DNA of 64,000 nucleotides from assembly GCA_963794615.1 (NCBI GenBank), contig CAWCEP010000009.1, forward strand, positions 62,001 through 126,000, read 5' to 3'. This DNA comes from Chersky-840 sp963794615. Its GTDB lineage: Bacteria; Actinomycetota; Acidimicrobiia; Acidimicrobiales; UBA8190. This document shows positions 1 to 7,887 of the stretch, piece by piece; position 1 is the stretch's first letter, and each line of letters begins with the position of its first letter. Under the pieces are notes generated by a model. It saw nothing but the letters and a program-made list of their open reading frames with translations. It had not been told where the DNA came from and did not search any database. A program made the translations under genes and the position numbers.

Positions 1-575
1 CCAAAGAGCTGCGCCTGCTGCGCGACGAGCTCGGCGGCCGTCAAGGTGCGCTCGAGCACCAGATCGACTCGTCCCGCACCCGACGCGACACGCTCGAGAA
101 GCGACTGTTCAGCGGCCAGGTGGTCGCGTCGCGCGAGCTCCAGGCCATGAACGAGGAGGTGAAGCACCTCGCCCGCCACATCAGTGAGCTCGAGGACCGT
201 GAGATCGAGATCATGGAAGCACTCGAGCCTCTCGACAACGAGCTGACGGCGGGCGACGTGACGCGCCGTGCCCTCGACACCGACGCCGATCGGCTCCGGG
301 TGGCCATCGCCGCCACCGAGCAGGCCCTGGACGCGGAGCTGGCGGAAGAGAACCGGGCCCGCGGCGCCGCTGCGTCGGGAGTCCGGGACGACCTCCTGGC
401 CCGCTACGAGCAGTTGCAATCCAAGCTCGGGGGCACCGGGGCGGCGCGGCTCGTGGGTGGATCGTGCGGCGGATGCCATCTGGCGTTGTCCTCGATGGAG
501 CTCGACCGCGTCCGCAAGGCACCCCCCGACGCCGTGATCACGTGCGAGCAGTGCGGCCGGATCCTGGTGCCCTGA
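1..575 (+). CDS. C4-type zinc ribbon protein (CT398/Rv2229c-like), 5' truncated by window
   Basis: The reading frame is open from base 3, so the start lies upstream of the window; 190 residues are visible. The first two thirds are rich in Glu, Arg and Leu with heptad-like spacing and are predicted coiled coil. The C-terminus carries two CxxC pairs (CGGC at about 469-480 and CEQC at about 544-555) forming a zinc ribbon. This is the architecture of the DUF164/CT398 family, whose biochemical role is not settled. In Mycobacterium the homologue Rv2229c sits beside a phosphatase-domain protein, and here a histidine phosphatase follows after 7 bp, so the pair is conserved and probably co-transcribed. 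Confidence 0.88.
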   Translation, partial: KELRLLRDELGGRQGALEHQIDSSRTRRDTLEKRLFSGQVVASRELQAMNEEVKHLARHISELEDREIEIMEALEPLDNELTAGDVTRRALDTDADRLRVAIAATEQALDAELAEENRARGAAASGVRDDLLARYEQLQSKLGGTGAARLVGGSCGGCHLALSSMELDRVRKAPPDAVITCEQCGRILVP

Positions 576-582
576 CGGCACC

Positions 583-1182
583 GTGCTCGCCCTCGTTCGC
601 CACGGTGAGAGCGAGGGGAACGCCGCCCGACAGCTCCTGGGGCGAACCGAATCGCCGTTGACCGCCCGGGGGCGCACCGACGCCGTCGCGCTCGCCGCCA
701 CGCTCGGCCCCGTCGGCCGGCTCGTGTCGAGCCCCCTCGGCCGTGCTCGGGACACCGCCCAGGCACTGGGACTGGCCCTCCCCGTCGAGGTCGACGAGCG
801 CTGGATCGAGGTGGACTACGGCGAGCTCGAGGGCCAGGCGCTGCGGGACGTGCCCACCGAGCTGTGGTCGCGCTGGAGGGCCGATCCCACGTTCCGGCCC
901 CCGGGCGGCGAGTCCCTGGCCGAGGTCGGCGCCCGGGTCCGAGATGCGTGTGCCGAGCTCTTCGGGCTCGACGGGGAGGGGGCCAGGGCCGGGACCGACG
1001 TGGTGGTCGTGAGCCACGTCTCACCCATCAAGGCCGCCGTCGCCTGGGCGCTCGGGGCCGGGGACGAGATGGTGTGGCGTCTCTACCTCGCCACGGCGTC
1101 GATCACCCGGATCGGGTGGGGCGACCACGGCCCCGTGTTGCACGGTTACAACCAGACGGTGTCGGCGCCCCCACCCACGTGA
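583..1182 (+). CDS. Histidine phosphatase family protein
   Basis: This 199-residue protein begins with the RHGE signature (residues 5-8), whose His is the phospho-acceptor of phosphoglycerate-mutase-like phosphatases. A VDYGELEG segment supplies the catalytic acid, and the second His is at about residue 145 in VSHVSP. The length fits a stand-alone cobC/gpm-type phosphatase. In mycobacteria the neighbour of the zinc ribbon protein is an RNase HI-phosphatase fusion; here only the phosphatase half is present. The start is GTG, 7 bp after the previous stop. The substrate cannot be deduced. Confidence 0.9.
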   Translation: MLALVRHGESEGNAARQLLGRTESPLTARGRTDAVALAATLGPVGRLVSSPLGRARDTAQALGLALPVEVDERWIEVDYGELEGQALRDVPTELWSRWRADPTFRPPGGESLAEVGARVRDACAELFGLDGEGARAGTDVVVVSHVSPIKAAVAWALGAGDEMVWRLYLATASITRIGWGDHGPVLHGYNQTVSAPPPT

Positions 1183-1201
1183 GGGCCGCGTCGCGGCGCG
1201 C

Positions 1202-2734
1202 TCAGACGGGGGCTTCGACGGCGAGCTTGGTCTCGCGTTCGGGGGGAAGGTTGTCGTAGAGGTCGGTGACGAGCTCGTCGCGCCGGGTGCGGTAGGCGGG
1301 GTCGTCCCAGAGGTTGCGCCACTGCAGGGGGTCCTCGTCCAGCGCGTAGAGTTCCCCCTCGGTCCCTTCGTAGAGGGGTCCCGGCTCGTAGGCGGTGCAC
1401 AGCCACCCGTCGCGGAAGATCGAGCGCAGGTGCATGCCGATGTGGGGGAACTGGCTGTCCCATTCGGTGATGGCCCAGTGCCGGTCGGAGCCCGGGGCCA
1501 CGGGCAGCGGGTGGCCCTGGGCCCAGTCCGGGATGGCCGCCCCGGCGATCTCACAGAAGGTGGGGACGAGGTCGACGTGGCCGACGGGCTCGACGACCTC
1601 GGCAGGCGACACGCCGGCACTGGGTGCGGGCCGCCACACGAGCGGCACCCGCATCAAGGCGTCGACGTGATACGGCCCCTTGAACAAGAGCCCGAAGTCA
1701 CCTTGGAGCTCGCCGTGGTCCGTGGTGAACACGACGTCGGTGTCGGGACCCCAACCCCGTTCCTCGATGCGCGCCATGACGCGGCCGAGGGCCTCGTCGA
1801 TGAGCTCGTTCTCCACGTGGATGAGCGCGCTCACCTCTCGTACCTGGTCGTGGGTCATCTTCCCCGGTACGAACTTCATGGGGCCACCTTCCATGTTCTG
1901 GAAGCGCCCCTCGTACCAGTCGAGCCAGTGATGGGGCTTCTGCGCCAGGATCTCGACCGCCTTCTCCGCCGACCCCGGGTGTCCCGGTGGCAGGTCCAGG
2001 TCGTGCCAGTCGACCCGGCGGCGCACCTCGTCGACGGGAGGGTCCCAGGGATGATGGGGGTCGGGGAAGCTCATCCAGCAGAACCAGTCCTCGGCCGGGT
2101 CCAGGGAATCCAGCCAGGCGATGGTTCGGTCGGCCACCCAATCCGTGTGGTACATCCCGCGCGGCATGGGATTGTGCTTGACCTCGGGGGCGTCGGTGTC
2201 GCCCCCGCCCTCGTCGTTGAGGCCCATGCTGGCGAAGTTGATGAGGGGGTAGAAGGCGTCGAGCCACTGCGGGCCGTTGGCCTCGAGCCACTTGTCGTAG
2301 TGCCAGCTCCGCAGATAGCCGTGCATCGCCAGCTCGACGTGGTCGAAGCCGCGGTAGGGCCCGGTCGAGCCCTCCTTGGCCAGGCGGTTCTCCGTCCACT
2401 TGCGGTCGGGGTCGAAGGCGGGCTGGAAATGCGCCTTGCCCACCAACGCGGTTCGGTACCCGACGGTGTCGTGGAGGTGCTCGGCGACCGACGGCGCGTC
2501 GACGGGGAGGGGGACGCCGTTGGCGACGACGCCATGGGTCCGCACGTACTGCCCGGTGATCATCGTCGACCTCGCCGGCGTGCACACCGTGTTCTGGTTG
2601 TGGGCCCGGTGGTAGACGATGCCCCCTGTTGCCAGCCGGTCGACGACGGGTGTGCGGGCGATGGTGTTGCCGGTACACCCGAGGGCGTCGTAGCGCTGTT
2701 GGTCGGTGGTGACGAAGAGGATCTTGCGGCCCAT
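1202..2734 (-). CDS. Type I sulfatase (arylsulfatase/choline-sulfatase-like)
   Basis: A 510-residue hydrolase of the alkaline phosphatase fold. The CTPAR motif (Cys51) is the C-x-P-x-R site where an anaerobic or FGE-type maturase makes the formylglycine nucleophile. Metal-ligand motifs are visible at TTDQQ (residues 9-13) and TTDHGE near residue 343, with a GKAHF lysine/histidine pair near residue 98 and a further Lys in the FKGPYH segment. No signal peptide is evident, so it is likely cytoplasmic. It is convergent with the phosphatase gene and lies 31 bp downstream of the haloalkane dehalogenase stop on the same strand, so the two may be co-transcribed. The sulfate ester substrate is unknown. 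Confidence 0.93.
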   Translation of the reverse strand: MGRKILFVTTDQQRYDALGCTGNTIARTPVVDRLATGGIVYHRAHNQNTVCTPARSTMITGQYVRTHGVVANGVPLPVDAPSVAEHLHDTVGYRTALVGKAHFQPAFDPDRKWTENRLAKEGSTGPYRGFDHVELAMHGYLRSWHYDKWLEANGPQWLDAFYPLINFASMGLNDEGGGDTDAPEVKHNPMPRGMYHTDWVADRTIAWLDSLDPAEDWFCWMSFPDPHHPWDPPVDEVRRRVDWHDLDLPPGHPGSAEKAVEILAQKPHHWLDWYEGRFQNMEGGPMKFVPGKMTHDQVREVSALIHVENELIDEALGRVMARIEERGWGPDTDVVFTTDHGELQGDFGLLFKGPYHVDALMRVPLVWRPAPSAGVSPAEVVEPVGHVDLVPTFCEIAGAAIPDWAQGHPLPVAPGSDRHWAITEWDSQFPHIGMHLRSIFRDGWLCTAYEPGPLYEGTEGELYALDEDPLQWRNLWDDPAYRTRRDELVTDLYDNLPPERETKLAVEAPV

Positions 2735-2765
2735 GGGTGGTCCGATCGGTTGGTTGCGGTGGATT

Positions 2766-3689
2766 TCAGGGTGCGCGGTGGACGCCGACGAAGGCGATCA
2801 CCGCCGCGGCGAGGTCTTCGCCCTTGTCCTCCTGGAGGAAGTGGCCGGCCTCGACGATGGTGGTGTGGTGCTGGCCACGGGTTCCGGGCACCAGGTCGGT
2901 GAAGAGTCGGTCGGCGCCGTGGGTGATCGGGTCGCGGTCGCTGAAGGCGCACAGGAAGGGCTTGTCGAACTCCCCTAGGACCTCCCACGCCCGCCGGTTG
3001 GCACCGGCGGCGGGGTCGTCGGGCCGTGTCGGCACGAGCACCGGGAACTGCCGGGCCCCTTCTTTGTACGACTCGTCGGGGAAGGGCGCGTCGTAGGCGG
3101 CGATGACATCGGCGGGCGGGTTCGACACACACCCTCCGCCCACGATGGCCCCCACGGGCAGCGAGGGCACCTCCTGGGAGAATTTCTGCCAGGCCAGGAA
3201 GGCCTCGCCCATGTCGAGGTCGCCGGTCGGGAGGCCGGTATTGGCGGCCACCACCCGGCGGAACCGCTCGGGATGCTCGGCCACGAGACGCAGACCGATG
3301 AGGCCGCCCCAGTCCTGGCCCACGATGGTGACATCGGACAGGTCGAGCTCGTCGAACAGGGCGGCTCGCATCCACTCGACGTGGCGCGCATAGGTGTAGT
3401 CATCGCGACGGGAAGGCTTGTCGGACCGACCGAAGCCCACGAGGTCGGGCGCGATGACGCGGAAGCCGGCACCGGCGAGGGGACCGATCATCTTCCGGTA
3501 CAGGTACGACCACGACGGCTCCCCGTGCATGAGGAGGATCGTCTCCGCCCCTGATGGAGGCCCCTCGTCGAGGTAGTGCACCCGCAGGCGGTCGCTCCCT
3601 TCCCCACACGGGATCTCGACGTAGTGCGGAGCGAAGGCGAACCCGGCCAGGGTGTCGAAGCATTCGTCGGGGGTTCGAAGGATCTTCAT
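2766..3689 (-). CDS. Haloalkane dehalogenase (DhlA/DhmA subfamily)
   Basis: A 307-residue alpha/beta hydrolase. HGEPSW (residues 55-60) supplies the halide/oxyanion side, VGQDWGG carries the nucleophile Asp126 with halide-stabilising Trp127, and His283 in EAGHF is the catalytic base. Asp in place of the usual Ser nucleophile is what separates dehalogenases from esterases. An in-frame extension upstream to 4325 lies on the complementary reading of the regulator gene and is rejected. The ATG at 3689 overlaps the upstream TetR stop in an ATGA, so regulator and enzyme form one transcript. Expected reaction: hydrolysis of a short haloalkane to alcohol and halide. The native substrate is unknown. 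Confidence 0.92.
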   Translation of the reverse strand: MKILRTPDECFDTLAGFAFAPHYVEIPCGEGSDRLRVHYLDEGPPSGAETILLMHGEPSWSYLYRKMIGPLAGAGFRVIAPDLVGFGRSDKPSRRDDYTYARHVEWMRAALFDELDLSDVTIVGQDWGGLIGLRLVAEHPERFRRVVAANTGLPTGDLDMGEAFLAWQKFSQEVPSLPVGAIVGGGCVSNPPADVIAAYDAPFPDESYKEGARQFPVLVPTRPDDPAAGANRRAWEVLGEFDKPFLCAFSDRDPITHGADRLFTDLVPGTRGQHHTTIVEAGHFLQEDKGEDLAAAVIAFVGVHRAP

Positions 3690-4318
3690 GGTGTTCCTTC
3701 CGGGAGCTCCAGGGACAGCGCGGCCCGGGTCAGGGCCTCCATGGTCCGTCGACGCGTGGCGGCCGTCCGACCGAGCCGCTCGAGCTGCGCCCAGGTCTCC
3801 CACGACGTCGCCACCTCGAGCGCGTCGAGCAGCAGGCGGGTCCGAGCGGCGCGCCTGGCGTCGAGCTCGGGTGCGAAGGTGGCCCGGAGCTGGCTCCGGA
3901 GCCCTTCGCGCCCCCGCGCCAGCTCGGCCACCACGGTTGGGGAGCTGGCCGCGAGTCGTTCGGCCGATCGGCGTACCGATGCCGTGGCCTGGAAGACGGT
4001 GTCGCGCTGGCGTACGACGCGGGCCACCCGTTCCTCGACCGGGAGCGTCGACTCCACGGGGCGGATGCGTCGCCAGTGGCGCTCTTCCTGGATCCGGACG
4101 GCGTCGTGCAGGATCGATTCGAGGTCGTCGAAATGGTGGAACACGAGCCGGAGCGACACGCCCGCCCGCGCCGCGATCCGTCGAGCCGTGGGCTGGGCGT
4201 CGCCCTCCTCCAGGAGGGCGATCAGTGCTTCGGCCAGGGCCCGACGGGTTCGCTCGCCCCGGGCCGTGCGGCCGTCGGCGCGGCTGCGCCCGACCCTGTC
4301 CTCGACGACCGACACCAC
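3686..4318 (-). CDS. TetR-family transcriptional regulator
   Basis: 210 residues with an N-terminal helix-turn-helix (about residues 24-68; motif TARRIAARAGVSLRLVFHHF) and a helical ligand-binding C-terminus without recognisable specificity. Its stop overlaps the haloalkane dehalogenase start by 4 bp. A perfect 19-bp palindrome lies 17 bp upstream of its start, in the divergent intergenic region shared with the quinone oxidoreductase. It most likely represses its own operon, and possibly the divergent gene, in response to a hydrophobic ligand. Confidence 0.9.
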   Translation of the reverse strand: MVSVVEDRVGRSRADGRTARGERTRRALAEALIALLEEGDAQPTARRIAARAGVSLRLVFHHFDDLESILHDAVRIQEERHWRRIRPVESTLPVEERVARVVRQRDTVFQATASVRRSAERLAASSPTVVAELARGREGLRSQLRATFAPELDARRAARTRLLLDALEVATSWETWAQLERLGRTAATRRRTMEALTRAALSLELPEGTP

Positions 4319-4335
4319 CGGGCAATCCTAAGAAA

Positions 4336-4354
4336 CTTGCATCTCAGATGCAAG
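4336..4354. promoter_or_regulatory. Perfect 19-bp palindromic operator
   Basis: CTTGCATCT and AGATGCAAG are exact inverted repeats around a central C. The site sits in the 105-bp divergent region between the TetR gene (start 4318) and the oxidoreductase (start 4424). Its size and symmetry fit a TetR dimer site, and autoregulation by the adjacent regulator is the natural reading. Confidence 0.8.
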
Positions 4355-4423
4355 AAGGTTGCCACGCGGCGTCGGCACGTCCTCCCCGGCGGCGTGGCCG
4401 GCGAGCGGGTGTCGTAGTGTCCG

Positions 4424-5398
4424 GTGGTGCGCGTCGTGGTGTGCAAGGAGTTGGGCCCGCTCGACAACGTCGTGGTCGAGGAGCGCGCCACGCCGGTCCC
4501 GGGCCCGGGGCAGGTGGTGGTCGACGTGCGGGCCGCGGGGGTGAACTACGTCGACGGGCTCATCTGTCAGGGCCGGTACCAGATGAAGCCGGCCGTCCCC
4601 TACGTCCCGGGGGGGGAGATCGCCGGTGTCGTGAGTGCGGTAGGTGACGGCGTCACGCGCGTGAAGGTCGGTGATCGCGTCATGGCCATGACAGGATTCG
4701 GCGCCTTCGCCGAACAGGTCACGGTGGCGGCATCGGCGCTCGACTCGGTGCCGAATGCGCTCGAGTTCAGCCAGGCGGCGGCCTTCATCCAGAGCTACTG
4801 CACGGCGTGGTTCGCGCTGGCCAGCCGCACCACGGTCAACGAAGGTGAGTGGGTGCTGGTGCTGGGGGCCGGGGGCGGCATCGGCCTGGCCGCGGTCGAC
4901 GTCGCGCTCGCGCTGGGCGGTCGCGTCGTGGCGGCGGCCTCGAGCTCGGAGAAGCTGGAGGCGGCGCGCCGCATGGGCGCCCATGCCACCGTCGAGTACG
5001 AGAGCGAGGACCTGAAGTCCCGGGTGCGCGAATTGACCGACGGCGGGGTGGACGTGGTCGTCGACCCCGTGGGCGGGCGCCACAGTGAGCCGGCGCTGCG
5101 TACCACGAAGTCCTTCGGACGGTTCTGCGTCATCGGATTCGCCTCGGGACCGATTGCCTCGATCCCGCTCAATCACGTGCTTCTCCACAACCGCACCGTG
5201 GTCGGCGTCGACTGGGGGGCGTGGGCCATGAGCGAGCCCGGCGGGCACCGGGCGATGCTCGACGAGCTCATCGAGATGGTCCAGAGCGGCCGGTTGCACC
5301 CGATCGAGCCCACCGAACGTCGCCTCGAAGACGCCGCGCCGGTCATGGCGGCGCTTCTCGACCGGACCGTGACCGGGAAGGTCGTCCTCGTCCCCTGA
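4424..5398 (+). CDS. NADPH:quinone oxidoreductase / zinc-independent alcohol dehydrogenase-like protein
   Basis: 324 residues of the MDR superfamily. The N-terminal GroES-like domain carries the VNYVDGLICQGRY segment typical of quinone oxidoreductases. The Rossmann domain has a dinucleotide motif LGAGGGIG near residue 143. The cysteine/histidine set for catalytic zinc is absent, matching the zinc-free quinone reductase subfamily. A tandem GTG-GTG precedes the coding region, so the start could be 4424 or 4427. It is divergent from the TetR/dehalogenase operon and shares its operator region. The physiological electron acceptor is not known. Confidence 0.88.
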   Translation: MVRVVVCKELGPLDNVVVEERATPVPGPGQVVVDVRAAGVNYVDGLICQGRYQMKPAVPYVPGGEIAGVVSAVGDGVTRVKVGDRVMAMTGFGAFAEQVTVAASALDSVPNALEFSQAAAFIQSYCTAWFALASRTTVNEGEWVLVLGAGGGIGLAAVDVALALGGRVVAAASSSEKLEAARRMGAHATVEYESEDLKSRVRELTDGGVDVVVDPVGGRHSEPALRTTKSFGRFCVIGFASGPIASIPLNHVLLHNRTVVGVDWGAWAMSEPGGHRAMLDELIEMVQSGRLHPIEPTERRLEDAAPVMAALLDRTVTGKVVLVP

Positions 5399-5403
5399 CG
5401 GGC

Positions 5404-5883
5404 TCAGAAGGTCGTGGTCTGTCCTCCGGCCCGGATGGACCGCACCGCTCCACTCGAGTACTGGATGTGCTCCTCGTAGATCCTGTCGTATCCGGTGTGC
5501 GAGATCCTCCACGCGCCGTCGACGTGCGCGTACCGGTCCTCGTACAGGGCGGTGCCGTGGAGCTCGAAGTCATGGGCGGGGACGATCACGCGGTCTTCGA
5601 GATACCACCGACCCGAGGCGGTACCGTCGTCACCGACGTCGATCTCGGGGTGGTGCCCGTTGTGCATCGTCACGATCCCCGGGTCCCCGAGCGACTCCTC
5701 GAGGAACGCCACGATCGCCTCCCGGCCGGTGTGGCGGAGCTCACCGGATTGGTATGCGGTGGTGGCGTCCTCGGTGAGCAGCTCCCCGAGCTCGACGAAG
5801 CGCTTCAGGTCCAACAGCCGGAAGTAGGCGTACTTGAGCTGACAGATGGATTCGATCTCGGAGGGGTTCACGGGGCTCCTCAT
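5404..5883 (-). CDS. SnoaL-like / NTF2-fold protein
   Basis: A 159-residue single-domain protein of the SnoaL/NTF2 alpha+beta barrel type, with a CQLKYAYFRLLDLKRFVELGELLTED-type opening and a terminal aromatic-rich sheet. These folds act as small isomerases, hydrolases or dehydratases, or only bind ligand; the catalytic residues here do not identify a reaction. ATG at 5883 is given as start, but a GTG at 5871 is preceded by GAGGAG and is a real alternative. It is 101 bp downstream of the aminotransferase on the same strand and may be the last gene of that unit. Confidence 0.8.
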   Translation of the reverse strand: MRSPVNPSEIESICQLKYAYFRLLDLKRFVELGELLTEDATTAYQSGELRHTGREAIVAFLEESLGDPGIVTMHNGHHPEIDVGDDGTASGRWYLEDRVIVPAHDFELHGTALYEDRYAHVDGAWRISHTGYDRIYEEHIQYSSGAVRSIRAGGQTTTF

Positions 5884-5984
5884 AGGGACCGGCAGGCTGC
5901 TCCAGCGCGCTCGACGGCCGCGCACGACGGGCGCCAGTGTAGCGACGGGCGAGGGCGGGGCCTCGTGGTGGCGTTCTTGTGTTG

Positions 5985-7376
5985 TCATGCCAGAGGCAGG
6001 TGTTTGCCCGCGTCGGTCAGGACCGATCGCAGCGTCTCCTCCATCTCGTCGAGCTCGCTGTCTCCGCACACGAGGACGGGCGACAGCTGCACCACGGGGT
6101 CCACCCTGTCGTCGGCCCGGCAGATGAGGCCTCCGTCGAAGAGTCTCGGGGCCACCTGCCCCCGGATCAGGCTGGTGCGTTCCTCGGGGCTGAAGCGGAC
6201 CTCGGGGTGATCGGGATCCTTCACCAGCTCGACGGCCCAGAAGAAGCCGTCACCCCGTACGTCTCCCACCACGGGCAGGTCGCGCAGCGTCTCGAGGCGG
6301 GCACCGAGGCGGGGCCCGAAGGTCGCGGCGTGCTCGATGACGCCTTCCTCCTCGAGCACGGCCAGGTTGGCCAGCGCCACCGCGCACGACACGGGGTGCC
6401 CGCCGAAGGTGATCCCGTGGGCGAAGCTGGCCTCTCCGTGCAGGAACGGCTCGGCCAGGAAGTCCCGGCAGATCACGCCGGCCAGCGGCGCGTAGCCCGA
6501 GGTCACCCCCTTGGCGAAGGTCAGCATGTCGGGCTGGTAGCCGTACCGGTCGGCACCGAACCACGTGCCCAGGCGCCCGAACGCGCAGATCACCTCGTCG
6601 GAGACGAGCAGCACGCCGTGGCGGTCGCAGATGTCGCGCACCCGGGCGAAGTAGCCGGGAGGAGGCACGAAGCAGCCTCCCGTGTTCTGCAGGGGCTCGA
6701 GGAACACCGCCGCCACGGTGTCGGGGCCCTCGGCCACGATGGCGCCCTCGATGGCATCGGCGCAGGCGGCCGCGAACCGCTCGTCGTCGGCGACCACGTC
6801 GCAGGCGAACGGCGACCGGAAGCGGTTGGTGTTGGCGACGTGGACGGCGCCGGGCATGACGGGCTCGAACTGGTCGCGCAGCGCCGGGAGCCCGGTGATG
6901 GCGAGGGCGCCCAGGGTGGTGCCGTGGTAGGCGAGGTGGCGGGCGATCACCTTGGTGCGCTGGGGCTGGCCGATCTCCTTGAAATAGGCACGGGCCAGTT
7001 TCCACGCCGACTCGACGGCCTCGGACCCCCCCGTCGTGAAGAACACGCGGTTGAGGTCGCCGGGAGCGAGATCGGCGAGACGGGTGGCGAGCTCGATGGC
7101 GGCGGGATGGGCCGCCGACCAGAGGGGGTAGTAGGCGAGCTCCTGCGCCTGGCGTCGGCCGGCCTCGGCGATGTCGGCGCGACCGTGCCCCACCTGCACC
7201 ACGAACAAGCTGGCCAGTCCGTCGAGGAACGATCGGCCGTGGACGTCGTAGAGCCGGGTCCCCTCGCCGCGGGTGAAGATCGGGACCGCCTTGTGCTCGA
7301 ATCCCCCCAGCCGGGAGAAGTGCATCCACAGATGGCGTCGGGCGTCGGCCTCGAGCTGGTCCGGGTCGGGGCTCAC
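5985..7376 (-). CDS. Class III PLP aminotransferase (putrescine/diamine:pyruvate type)
   Basis: 463 residues with the class III fold. Features are the LASLFVVQVGHGR N-terminal loop, the GGSEAVESAWKLAR phosphate-binding segment, the VSDEVICAFGRLG aspartate that contacts the pyridine nitrogen, and a Schiff-base lysine in FAKGVTSGYAP. The closest recognised groups are omega-amino acid:pyruvate and putrescine aminotransferases. GTG at 7376 overlaps the Lrp gene stop (GTGA), giving translational coupling; an earlier GTG at 7388 is possible. With the PuuB-like oxidase and GabT nearby, it likely deaminates a diamine or omega-amino acid. The exact substrate is inference. Confidence 0.88.
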   Translation of the reverse strand: MSPDPDQLEADARRHLWMHFSRLGGFEHKAVPIFTRGEGTRLYDVHGRSFLDGLASLFVVQVGHGRADIAEAGRRQAQELAYYPLWSAAHPAAIELATRLADLAPGDLNRVFFTTGGSEAVESAWKLARAYFKEIGQPQRTKVIARHLAYHGTTLGALAITGLPALRDQFEPVMPGAVHVANTNRFRSPFACDVVADDERFAAACADAIEGAIVAEGPDTVAAVFLEPLQNTGGCFVPPPGYFARVRDICDRHGVLLVSDEVICAFGRLGTWFGADRYGYQPDMLTFAKGVTSGYAPLAGVICRDFLAEPFLHGEASFAHGITFGGHPVSCAVALANLAVLEEEGVIEHAATFGPRLGARLETLRDLPVVGDVRGDGFFWAVELVKDPDHPEVRFSPEERTSLIRGQVAPRLFDGGLICRADDRVDPVVQLSPVLVCGDSELDEMEETLRSVLTDAGKHLPLA

Positions 7377-7837
7377 GGCGCCCCCCACGCGTAGGTCTCC
7401 TTGTGGATGCGGAGGTACAGGAACGTCTCGGTGTCGCGCACACCGTCGATGGACCTGATCTTGTTGTTCAGCAGCTCCAGGAGGTGTTCGTCGTCCTTCA
7501 CCACGACCTCGACGAGCACGTCGAGCGACCCGGCCGTGAGGACCACGTAGACGACTTCGTCGAGGGCCGCCACGGCGTCGGCGATGGTGCGGGTGTCACC
7601 CTCGACGGTCAGCCCGATCATGGCTTGGCGGCCGAAGCCGACCATCTTCGGATCCGTGACACCCACGATCTGCATGACACCGGACTCGGTGAGTCGCTGC
7701 ACGCGTTGGCGCACAGCCGCCTCGGACAGACCCACGGCCGGACCGATCTGCGTGTAGGGGCGCCTTCCGTCCTGTTGGAGCTGCTCGATGATGCGCTTGT
7801 CGATCTCGTCGAGCACGACCTTGCCATCGGGCCTCAT
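7373..7837 (-). CDS. Lrp/AsnC-family transcriptional regulator
   Basis: 154 residues: an N-terminal winged HTH (LDEIDKRIIEQLQQDGRR..., with GLSEAAVRQRVQRL recognition helix) followed by an alpha/beta RAM ligand-binding domain (from about residue 75). The start at 7837 begins at MRPDGK; a longer in-frame extension to 7960 runs into the divergent oxidoreductase gene and is rejected. It is translationally coupled to the downstream aminotransferase. As the only dedicated regulator in the amine locus, it probably senses an amino acid or amine and controls the surrounding units, including through the AATTGC-type sites near 10.7 kb. Confidence 0.92.
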   Translation of the reverse strand: MRPDGKVVLDEIDKRIIEQLQQDGRRPYTQIGPAVGLSEAAVRQRVQRLTESGVMQIVGVTDPKMVGFGRQAMIGLTVEGDTRTIADAVAALDEVVYVVLTAGSLDVLVEVVVKDDEHLLELLNNKIRSIDGVRDTETFLYLRIHKETYAWGAP

Positions 7838-7887
7838 GGCGTCGGCCGGCTGTTGTCGAGCTCGACGCCCGATGCGAGTCTTGCCCC

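Noticed and set aside
1430..2902. 490-codon open frame on plus strand opposite the sulfatase
   Set aside because: Antisense shadow of a GC-rich gene; no homology and unnatural residue composition.
5979..7394. 471-codon plus-strand frame opposite the aminotransferase
   Set aside because: Mirror frame of a well-identified gene; rich in Gly, His and Val from codon complement.
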